A model generated the notes under the pieces. That model searched no databases and was not told where the DNA came from. It was given only the letters and a program-made list of their open reading frames with translations. Below, piece after piece: positions 32,354 through 39,784 of a stretch of DNA of 39,784 nucleotides (its first letter is position 1; the number at the start of each line of letters is the position of its first letter). The position numbers and the translations under genes are program-made. Origin of the DNA: Deltaproteobacteria bacterium (GTDB lineage Bacteria; Myxococcota_A; Polyangia; JAAYKL01); NCBI GenBank assembly GCA_016935665.1, contig JAFGQN010000129.1:1-39784 (forward strand), given 5' to 3'.

Positions 32354-35300
32354 ATGGAGAAAGCGGCGCAAGGTGTACAAATGGCTGATTTCTTTTTCAT
32401 CAGTTACTCGTCATTCGATGGAAAAAAGTTCGCTGCAGATCTGACGGATAATCTTGAATCAGGTCCCCCAGAATTCTGTATTTGGCTGGACGCACGTTCT
32501 CTTCGAGGCGGTGAAGACTGGGATGAGCAACTGGTGGAAGCAATTAGGACATGTAAAGGAATGATTTTTGTGATGTCGGAAGACAGTGTCCGCAGTAACT
32601 CTGTCTGTAAAAATGAGTGGGTGCACGCTCTGAGATATAAAAAGCCTATAATACCAATTCGTCTGGACCGGCATGCGGAATTACCTTTCCGTCTTGGTTC
32701 CCGTCAATACATTGACTTTGCAGATTCATATAGTTCAGGGCTCGCACGACTACGAAAGCATCTGAGCTGGATGGACTCCCCGGAGGGACAACTTCTGAGT
32801 CTCAGGCACCGCTTAACGGATGCGGAACGCGAGCTACCGCGCGCCACCTCCGCGCGGCAGCAACACATCAAGGATGACATCGACGAACTGAAACAACAAA
32901 TATCTGAAATGGAGCGATTAATCCACGATCCCAAGGCTGCGGAGCAAAGAGTTGAAGACAGCATCAAGACCGGTCTGGAAGCTGAGCGCAATCCTGCCAA
33001 ACCGGTCAACGAATTCTCACACGGCAAGTTCATTAATCCACGTCCATTGACTGCCCCGACATGGTTTCAAGACCGTCATGTCGAGACTCGGCAGATTGGA
33101 GAATTCTTAAAAGACGAATCATTGCGATTGATAACCATTGTTGGGCGTGGCGGCATTGGTAAAACAGCTATGGTGTGTCGACTGTTGCACTCGCTGGAAG
33201 GTGGCAAGCTTCCCGATGACGGCGGGCCACTAATGCTGGACGGCATTGTTTACCTCTGCGCTGCCCATTCGCTCCACAGGCCAGATTTTCCAAGTATATA
33301 TGCGGGATTGGCCAAACTGTTACCGGAGGAAGTGAGCAAGCAGCTGGATTCCGAGTATAGAAATCCCTGTAAACCTACTCGGGAAAAAATGGAAGTTCTG
33401 CTGCAAGCCTTTCCGTTCGGCAGGACGGTCGTGCTATTGGACAGTTTCGAGGACATGCTCGACTGTGAGACCGGACAAATCAGCGATACTGAATTGAGCG
33501 ATGCCATGCGCGCCTTCCTGGAACTGCCGCCTCACGGCATCAAAATCATTGTTACAACAAGGAAGCCTCACAATCTCGCACTGGTGCAACCAGGGCGGCA
33601 GCGTCGCATGGACCTTGATATAGGATTGGGACATCCATTTGCCGAAGATATTTTACGAACTATGGATGTAGATGGTAAAGTGGGATTGCGGGACGCGCCA
33701 AACGATCTCCTTGCTGAAGCACGCGAGCGCACACTTGGCTATCCTCGCGCCCTTGAACACCTGTTTGGTATCCTTTCCGCTGATCGTGACACATCGTTAC
33801 AGGAAATATTAGCGGATACCCAAAAGCTTTTACCTGAGCAGGTAGTAGAAGTCCTCGTGGGCGAAGCGTTCGATCGCCTCGATTTAATCAGTCAACGCAT
33901 CATGCTGGCACTGGCGATCTATCGTTATCCCGCCTTTCCCGCTGCCATAGACTACCTGTTACAGCCATATGTCGCTGGTATAAACAGTAAACTGGTGTTG
34001 AGCAAACTCGTCAATATGCAGTTCGCACGACGCGATGCGGGTCGATACTACCTGCATCAGGTCGATCGGGACTATGCCATAAGCCGCGTAGCAGAAGGTG
34101 ATATTGGTAACCGCGACGCCAATCCCCCTCCGCTGACACGATTCGCATTGTGTCACAGAGCGGCTGAGTGGTTCAGACTCTCCCGTAAACCGCGCGAGTC
34201 ATGGAAATCCATCGAGGACCTGACCGCGCAATTCTCCGAATTCGAACTGCGCTGTCAGGGAAAAGACTACGACAAGGCAGCGACAGTACTGCTCGAATTC
34301 GATTCTGATTTTCTGTACCTTTGGGGACATTACCGATTGCTAACAATGTTACATGAGCGACTGCAAGGGAATCTTACCGAACCGCAGCTTGCTCTAGCCA
34401 GCGCAGGGAGCCTTGGTCTGGCCTATTCCAGGATGGGGGAAGTTCGCAGGGCAGTCAGTTTTTTCAAACAGACTCTGGAGATGGCACAGGACCAAAATGA
34501 CCCACAGAACAAAGGGGCATCGCTAATCAACCTCGCAAATTGCGTATCCACCCTCGGTGAGATTTCCCGTGCTATCGAACTCTATCAAGAGGCCCTTGTT
34601 ATTGCTGACAAATTTGATGACCACAAAGGCAAAGCCAGGTGTCTTTGCTGCATAGCGAATAGGTATGCAGACCTCGGTAATCATACGCAATCGATTACAT
34701 ATTACAAAAAGGCGCTACAAATCCAAAATTCATTTGATGATTCAGATGGCAAAGCAATAAGCATCCACAATTTAGGCATTTGCTACACATGCCTAGGCAA
34801 ACAGGACAAAGCACAAAAATGTTTCTTTGAGGCGCTCACTATTGCGAAAAAAATTGATTACCGCTTGGTTGAAGCAGTGGCAACCGCCGAATTGGGCGAA
34901 CTTTTCGATAGCAAGGGAGACCGTGATAAAGCGATTCTGATGCTCCAACAGGCCATCGAAATCGCAGACAAAATTGCGTTGGCACAATGTTCGAACGGAG
35001 CAAGGGTGGCTCTTGCCTGGGTATACCTGCATAACGGCCAGCTAACGGAAGCCCTCGATTTGGTGACGGCTGCCCGCGAACACACTATAGATCTAAATAA
35101 GTATGATTCATTGGCAATACTCGGTCTGATAGCCTTGCGGCAAGGAAATCATACAACAGCAAAAGACACTTTTTCTGAAGCAATCAAAGAGGCTGACCGC
35201 CTAATCAGCTTATGCAAAGAACGGTATCACGCCTTTGACATCAAGGGGCTCTCTCATTGCGGTTTAGCCGTTTGTAGCGACGCAACGCAAGTTACCGCAG

Positions 35301-35452
35301 CAATGAATGCATATTCGGCTGCGCGTGCTTTGACGTCAGGCGCGGGAATTGTCCACGAAGTATTACGACGTTTCGATGCGCTGGCTACGGTTGACATCAA
35401 TCACATTCTCGCGGGAGTAAGATCAGTTGCCAGCGGAATGCAACTCGGATAG
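32354..35452 (+). CDS. NLR-like TIR-STAND(NB-ARC)-TPR protein
   Basis: A 1032-residue three-part protein like eukaryotic NLR receptors. The TIR domain covers about 10-135 (FFFISYSSFD, FCIWLDARSL, MIFVMSEDSV, CKNEW with putative catalytic Glu88). A helical coiled-coil-like linker follows (about 145-195), then a STAND/NB-ARC ATPase with Walker A GRGGIGKT (264-271), Walker B VVLLDSFEDM (359-368) and IIVTTRKP (398-405), a winged-helix region, and TPR repeats from about 690 to 1000 (GLAYSRMGEVRRAVSFF, ALVIADKFDDHKGKAR and similar 40-residue units). The TPRs would sense a ligand and trigger TIR NADase activity. A second ATG at 32381 has AAGG 7 nt upstream and may be the true start. It lies 63 nt after the nSTAND1 gene. 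Confidence 0.9.
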   Translation: MEKAAQGVQMADFFFISYSSFDGKKFAADLTDNLESGPPEFCIWLDARSLRGGEDWDEQLVEAIRTCKGMIFVMSEDSVRSNSVCKNEWVHALRYKKPIIPIRLDRHAELPFRLGSRQYIDFADSYSSGLARLRKHLSWMDSPEGQLLSLRHRLTDAERELPRATSARQQHIKDDIDELKQQISEMERLIHDPKAAEQRVEDSIKTGLEAERNPAKPVNEFSHGKFINPRPLTAPTWFQDRHVETRQIGEFLKDESLRLITIVGRGGIGKTAMVCRLLHSLEGGKLPDDGGPLMLDGIVYLCAAHSLHRPDFPSIYAGLAKLLPEEVSKQLDSEYRNPCKPTREKMEVLLQAFPFGRTVVLLDSFEDMLDCETGQISDTELSDAMRAFLELPPHGIKIIVTTRKPHNLALVQPGRQRRMDLDIGLGHPFAEDILRTMDVDGKVGLRDAPNDLLAEARERTLGYPRALEHLFGILSADRDTSLQEILADTQKLLPEQVVEVLVGEAFDRLDLISQRIMLALAIYRYPAFPAAIDYLLQPYVAGINSKLVLSKLVNMQFARRDAGRYYLHQVDRDYAISRVAEGDIGNRDANPPPLTRFALCHRAAEWFRLSRKPRESWKSIEDLTAQFSEFELRCQGKDYDKAATVLLEFDSDFLYLWGHYRLLTMLHERLQGNLTEPQLALASAGSLGLAYSRMGEVRRAVSFFKQTLEMAQDQNDPQNKGASLINLANCVSTLGEISRAIELYQEALVIADKFDDHKGKARCLCCIANRYADLGNHTQSITYYKKALQIQNSFDDSDGKAISIHNLGICYTCLGKQDKAQKCFFEALTIAKKIDYRLVEAVATAELGELFDSKGDRDKAILMLQQAIEIADKIALAQCSNGARVALAWVYLHNGQLTEALDLVTAAREHTIDLNKYDSLAILGLIALRQGNHTTAKDTFSEAIKEADRLISLCKERYHAFDIKGLSHCGLAVCSDATQVTAAMNAYSAARALTSGAGIVHEVLRRFDALATVDINHILAGVRSVASGMQLG

Positions 35453-35500
35453 AAAAGTTTTATCGTGGACCGTCGGTTGTGCGCATCAAAGAAGACGGCA

Positions 35501-36550
35501 TTAAAACAAGCTTTTCTCAATGATGCCCTCCTGAACTTCTGTCTCAAATGTTGTCATTCTCTCAGCTATTTCAAGGAAATCGAAATCACAGGCGCTCTCG
35601 AAGAGAACGACTTCGGACATGCGATCTTTTAAGTCATTGGCAACGCTTTGACATATTCGTTCTTTATCCGGCGTTATCAGCGCTTTGCTGGTTTTCACTG
35701 CTTCCCGGAATTGGATATAGTGTTCATTGAGCTTGCTCTTCTGTGTCTCTCGCATTAGGTTTGCATTCTTGATTATTTCGGAAAACGCCTTGTCATATCC
35801 GGCGAGTTCCGGCAGTCCGGCCCAGTCGTCAAGGTGATCACGATGCTCTATCTCCAGCACCATATAATCCTGCGCGTCATATGGCTTGGCGGAACTGATG
35901 TCTGCGCCCTCCAGCAAATGACCGTTTTTTAACCAAAGATTGGTAAAATCGACATCGTCCCTTTTTGCATTGATGGCAACGTGGAAACCTGCTCGCAAAG
36001 GATTGTTTGAGTAAAAGCTATCGTTGATACCGATTTGCAACTGCGCCTCATCGAGATTTAGGATGCTCTCCACACCCGACTTAACGACTTGTGTAATTGC
36101 CATTGCCGTTCCCAAGTCTAAACCACCGAGGCCGGAAATTGTGCTGACAGTGTCCAGCAAAGCCTTCGCCGCGTCTCCTCCAGGCACTGCGTAAAGACCA
36201 GCGACAATTTGAATGTCATCACCTAAAAATGCGATGGGTCCAGATAAACGGCAGTTGAACGTTGTGATGCGGTCAACGTTGGATGCGCTTAACTCTTTAA
36301 GCTGACCCGGTCCCACAACTTCGTGGACTTCCGTTTTTCGATACATCGTGAATCCGTGAAGGATCGGATAAAATTTTCGCCACAATTTGCGCGAATTTCT
36401 AATGAACATTTCGCTCATGCGAACCACGAAGTACGCCTTGTCTTTTTGAAAGACTGTTCCGCTTGGGATATTCGCGATGACCTTGTCATCAGGGATTCGT
36501 TGCCAACATTTGTGTTCAGCTTTTTTTTTAAAGATCTCGGTAAATTCCAT
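35501..36550 (-). CDS. Unrecognised 349-residue protein paired with the trypsin protease
   Basis: No domain is recognised. There is no signal peptide. The N-terminal 180 residues look mixed alpha/beta (AYFVVRMSEMFIRN, TTFNCRLSGPIAFLGDDIQI), with a Gly/Ala-rich stretch (GLYAVPGGDAAKALL, ISGLGGLDLGTAMAITQVV, about 117-161) that could be a hydrophobic or amphipathic hairpin. The C-terminal 140 residues are charged and helical. AAGGAAC lies before the ATG, and the gene starts 12 nt after the trypsin-TPR gene on the same strand, so it is very likely co-expressed. A protease substrate or a latent effector released by cleavage is a reasonable guess, but only from context. Confidence 0.75.
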   Translation of the reverse strand: MEFTEIFKKKAEHKCWQRIPDDKVIANIPSGTVFQKDKAYFVVRMSEMFIRNSRKLWRKFYPILHGFTMYRKTEVHEVVGPGQLKELSASNVDRITTFNCRLSGPIAFLGDDIQIVAGLYAVPGGDAAKALLDTVSTISGLGGLDLGTAMAITQVVKSGVESILNLDEAQLQIGINDSFYSNNPLRAGFHVAINAKRDDVDFTNLWLKNGHLLEGADISSAKPYDAQDYMVLEIEHRDHLDDWAGLPELAGYDKAFSEIIKNANLMRETQKSKLNEHYIQFREAVKTSKALITPDKERICQSVANDLKDRMSEVVLFESACDFDFLEIAERMTTFETEVQEGIIEKSLF

Positions 36551-36562
36551 TATTCGTTCCTT

Positions 36563-38194
36563 TTATTTCAAAAGGTCCTGCTTCATTTTCTCGACAATTC
36601 GATTGATGAGTATTCCCTCGTTGGCCTGCGCTTCTGTGGAGGCAGCGTGGTGAAGCGCTACCAACTCCCAATTTTGATTAAAAACCGGGCTTCCGCTGGA
36701 ACCATTGTCGGTTGGTGTTCGATAATGCAATAGCTTATCCTTCCGAGAAACCACCAGATTATCCTGCAGCGAAACTTTTAAGCCGAGCCCCCTGGGATGA
36801 CCGATGATGTTGACCCGCTCATCCTTCTCGGGCATCGTATCCCCAGGCGTGAGAGGTTGCTGCGTGCTCTCCGGCGGGCATTCAAGTTCCAGGAGTGTGG
36901 CATCAAATTCCATTGGGGAAGACGTCCATATTTGACGAATCACTTTGCGCTCCATAGCCCTTATTTTCTGATCTGGATCGATAGAACCAAGGAAAAATGC
37001 GGTGGTTTGCCCGGACGGTTTAGGATAGGGATACTGTCTCTGGACTTGGGCATCGTCACTACAGACATGTGCGTTCGTTAGCAGCAGAGTCTTTTTTGCG
37101 TATTCATCCGAAATACAGCCACCATCGAAGAGGAAGCCAGTGCCTCTTCCTTCCTCATACGCGGACGAACCAAGACGCGCCACGGACTGGGCGCGATTCA
37201 ATGCTTTTCTCAACCAGTCGATGGACTGGTAACCCGTCTCGCCCCAGACTGCCTCCAATCCGGACAGCATCTGGGGCTTCAATTCTATTTGCGTTGATCC
37301 GCCACCGAGCTCTGCGTACCGTGCTGTCATCATGGGCAGGATTAGCTGTCCCGGTTTTTTCTCCTCGCATAACATCCACAGCTGAATCAATTGTCGTTGA
37401 GTTGATTGAATGTTGAATGCAGTAAGCCCCTCTGAATCGAGGTACTCCCGGGCAGCTTTCACTGCTTCAGGCGTTTTACCACACGCCAGATACGCTTCAA
37501 TTAGATTGGCCTTATCCCATGGCTGGGGAGAATCAATGCGTTCGATCGCATCCAAAATGCTCTGTGCGTGTTTCCCGGCAGCTTTTGAGTAAACCATCGA
37601 GTTTGATTTTGATATCCGTTTGGCATGGGTTAAAAGCGCAATGTAGTTGACGCCGTGCCACAAGTAGTCCCCAAATAACTGATTGTATGCGTATTCGTAA
37701 TATTTTATTGCTTCATCCAGGTCACACTTGCGCGGCTCATTAGCGGTTGGATTTGCATTAATGTACAGTTGCTTATATGAACGTCCCAATAGCCCCAGTG
37801 TTTCACTAAGCTCCTGTTGAAGTCGCTTCTTATCCAAAGGAGTCAGCTGCCCTTGCTCTAATTCATTCTCCAAATCGTGTCGAAGCTTTTTCAGTTCTCC
37901 GATGGCAGTGGTCATTTGTCCTTTTTCAATGCGGGCCTGCGCAAGCAGATTCAGCACCTCGGGGGATGTGGTACCACACGCTTTAAAAGCCTGCGCAACA
38001 TCAAGCATCTGGTCAAACCTGGCATACGATTTCAGTATCGACAAAACCTTCTTCGCCGTCTGGGCCGGTACTTGACGCGGCATATCAGCAAGCTCCGCGA
38101 GCATTTCTGCCGTAGCCTTTTCGGCATCTGTAAACCGTCGTTCGTTTAAAGCTTTTTTCAGTGCATCTGGTGATCTATCGTCATCCCAAGGCAT
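36563..38194 (-). CDS. TPR-trypsin-like serine protease
   Basis: A 543-residue protein without a signal peptide, hence cytoplasmic, which is unusual for trypsin-like enzymes. Residues 1-335 are helical repeats resembling TPR/TRAFs-binding (DUF4071-like) units (ALNERRFTDAEKATAEML, AQARIEKGQMTTAIGEL, DEAIKYYEYAYNQLFGDYLWHGVN up to about 181). Residues 345-540 form a trypsin-like domain with the full triad: His376 in LTNAHVC, Asp431 in FDATLLE, Ser500 in GSSGSPVF. GAGGAAG lies 6 nt before the ATG. Cytoplasmic trypsin modules joined to TPR regions are known components of bacterial conflict systems, next to TIR and STAND genes as here. Transcribed towards the TIR-STAND-TPR gene (convergent). Confidence 0.9.
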   Translation of the reverse strand: MPWDDDRSPDALKKALNERRFTDAEKATAEMLAELADMPRQVPAQTAKKVLSILKSYARFDQMLDVAQAFKACGTTSPEVLNLLAQARIEKGQMTTAIGELKKLRHDLENELEQGQLTPLDKKRLQQELSETLGLLGRSYKQLYINANPTANEPRKCDLDEAIKYYEYAYNQLFGDYLWHGVNYIALLTHAKRISKSNSMVYSKAAGKHAQSILDAIERIDSPQPWDKANLIEAYLACGKTPEAVKAAREYLDSEGLTAFNIQSTQRQLIQLWMLCEEKKPGQLILPMMTARYAELGGGSTQIELKPQMLSGLEAVWGETGYQSIDWLRKALNRAQSVARLGSSAYEEGRGTGFLFDGGCISDEYAKKTLLLTNAHVCSDDAQVQRQYPYPKPSGQTTAFFLGSIDPDQKIRAMERKVIRQIWTSSPMEFDATLLELECPPESTQQPLTPGDTMPEKDERVNIIGHPRGLGLKVSLQDNLVVSRKDKLLHYRTPTDNGSSGSPVFNQNWELVALHHAASTEAQANEGILINRIVEKMKQDLLK

Positions 38195-38527
38195 AGCTGG
38201 CTTCCTCTGCTATTGACATTTCATCAGCAGTATCATCAAAAGACTACAACTTTAATTATCGCAAATATGCCACTTTTCTATATGCTGTCGAGAAAAACAT
38301 AATCACCTAAATCACCCCACCCCTGTTGTATATTTTCATGCAACAGGAAAAGCCAAAAATTTCCTCCGTGAGTTAAATCTGGTGACTAATTTCGAATATT
38401 CTTTATGAAATATTGAGCCTATCAATACATGGAGCGAGGAACATACACCTCTGTTTCCAACAGAAGATGCAGGAGTGCAAAACACGCGTGCATTGCCATC
38501 AAATTCGTTTCATAAGCCCAGCTTCGT
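38195..38527. other. Intergenic region, protease gene / transposase
   Basis: This 333-base, AT-rich gap contains a 7-bp hairpin CCTGTTG/CAACAGG with a 12-nt loop at 38322-38347. A REP-type element tied to the transposase is conceivable but no second copy is seen. No gene is supported here. Confidence 0.4.
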
Positions 38528-39418
38528 TTACGCTGAAGACACCGATACACCCGAATGAATACGCATTGCGTAAGTGCCCGCCGGAAACATGGCATCCCTT
38601 TTCCCTTCTTTCCACCGTTTCAACGCATCCCAGTACTGTGAGACAAAATATTTGTAACGACGGTTTGCATTGATTCGCAGCTTTTTTTCCAGGGCGAAGA
38701 ATTTCGGATTCATGCTTCGCCGCTCTTCGGTGGATTGTGGTTTGTCTGTGTATGATTGCTTTAAAACAGCGTCCATTCCCATGAATGTCTGACGGTTTTT
38801 TCTCATTGCGTCCGCAATTTCGTTTTCCTGCGTGGACAATTGTTCTTCAATCCGCTTTTCATATGCGGCAACGCGCATGTTTTCATGCGACACTGGTATA
38901 TGAATCTGCAGCTTTACCTTTTTGGGCATGGTGCCATCACGTTGAAAATATTTGTCTGGACGCCGCACCGTTCGCGAATGACTTTGTTTGCAAAGCCACA
39001 CGCCCTTCCACTGCGATGCTTTGGCCGTCAGATGGGCGTTGACTGGATTGATAAGACAATAGACAATTTTGCTCTGGATGTCCTCCGCCGATTCCAGCGG
39101 AATAACACTGGTTTTTTCCGATGACCAGAGATTCTCCCATCGACCACGGGAACAGTTCATTGCTTTGGCCACATACTTGTGCACCCATGCGTAAAACTGT
39201 GCGATCTTTGTCTCTGGGTCTGATATTACGGCATGCCAGTGATTACTCAGCACACAGGCCGCATGCAGTTGCACCCCTGTTTTTTGAGCCGCCACTGCGA
39301 TGCAATACAAAAAGATTTGCGTGTTTATCTTTGTCGGCTTCAACCAGAATTCCCGTTGAGTTGTTCGCCGCGTAATGAAGTAGGTTGTATTGGGTAGAAA
39401 TTGTCGGGGTAATGTCAT
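38528..39418 (-). mobile_element. Y1 transposase, REP-associated (IS200-like) type
   Basis: A 296-residue single-strand-type transposase. The HUH motif is visible as SNHWHAVI (His60 and His62), and the likely catalytic Tyr is Tyr82 in VHKYVAKAMN. The opening pattern (PRQFLPNTTYFITRRT) and the INPVNAHL segment match the TnpA_REP/Y1 family. The C-terminal 130 residues are basic and helical, longer than IS200 TnpA. Such single-gene transposases are often domesticated and spread in REP-like hairpins. Terminal repeats could not be defined. It closes the accessory region on the right. Confidence 0.88.
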
Positions 39419-39784
39419 AATCCCCTATCGGCCGTTTTGATATTTTGTTGCAATTAAAAATTAAAAAAATAACCCGGGAGCGGTTCTTTAGGAGCGGTTC
39501 TTTGAAAAAACGTATTCGGCGGAAGCTGTTTTGGTTTGAATTTTTGTTCCTTTTTTGCCCACATCCGCAAAGCAGCAGGGGCCGCAATAAAAATACATTT
39601 TCTCTGAGCCGTTTTTTACCAAATTTGCGCCATATCGTTTGTACGAAGGTAATTCTGCATTACCGCCATATCGATATTTCCCTATAGGAAGGGAAACACA
39701 GGAGATTCTATGAACAGGCCCCTCTCCGTTAGTTAAAATTGTTTTAACGAAAACATAAACGGGCTCTTGAGGCCCAAACTAACA
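39419..39784. other. Upstream region of the transposase to window end
   Basis: AT-rich, no confident gene. It contains a tandem pair of 14-bp repeats (39477-39504). A short frame of 8 codons with a good ribosome-binding site (GGAG, then ATG at 39710, stop TAA at 39734-39736) is followed by a GTTAAAA/TTTTAAC hairpin at 39732-39748. This could be a leader peptide for a gene beyond the window edge. Confidence 0.4.
39477..39504. repeat. Tandem 14-bp direct repeat
   Basis: GGAGCGGTTCTTTA at 39477-39490 is followed directly by GGAGCGGTTCTTTG. It lies about 60 bases upstream of the transposase start. It may be replication slippage or a binding site. Confidence 0.5.

Overview
The window reads as a fragment of a Gram-negative, flagellated bacterial chromosome. 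Outer-membrane and lipoprotein signals, a MepA-type murein endopeptidase, a Cys-rich Ser/Asp/Thr-tailed lipoprotein and a DUF5916-type outer-membrane protein all fit the former Deltaproteobacteria (Myxococcota/Bradymonadota-like). That placement is inference from gene style, not from a marker gene. No rRNA or tRNA gene was seen. The first 13 bases are a poly-C run at what may be a contig edge.

Layout. 1-3.5 kb: three tandem flagellin genes on the minus strand, with a sigma-28-like promoter ahead of the first-transcribed copy, a matching 5'-UTR stem-loop in front of all three, and strong hairpins between or after them. 3.7-10.1 kb: a stand-alone degenerate receiver protein, a minus-strand cluster (TPR lipoprotein, outer-membrane-like protein, Cys-rich lipoprotein, HDOD protein) and a divergent hybrid histidine kinase. 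10.2-15.3 kb: an ABC cassette (ATPase, permease fused to a GldG-like domain, DUF4340 protein) resembling gliding/ABC-2 auxiliary cassettes. 15.5-21 kb: a DUF5916-type outer-membrane protein, MepA, and a tightly linked pair of an atypical TrpD-like phosphoribosyltransferase and a MenA/UbiA-like prenyltransferase. 21-26.9 kb: a complete Mrp/Mnh cation/proton antiporter operon, subunits A to G, with overlapping genes. 27.4-28.1 kb: a small secreted beta-sandwich-like protein.

28.1-39.4 kb is the accessory part. A degenerate repeat array of about 42-bp period (28335-28795) precedes an AT-richer two-gene operon (a TIR protein with further TIR-like segments, then an nSTAND1-type NTPase). Next come an NLR-like TIR-STAND-TPR protein and, convergently, a TPR-trypsin protease followed by an unrecognised 349-residue protein. 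A Y1 (REP-associated type) transposase closes the region. TIR, STAND, TPR and trypsin modules together are typical of bacterial conflict or immune systems, so this is the best candidate for an undescribed system. The likely logic is sensing and oligomerisation by the STAND proteins, NAD-directed TIR effectors, and a proteolytic arm acting on or with the unknown protein. All of this is inference from domain content.
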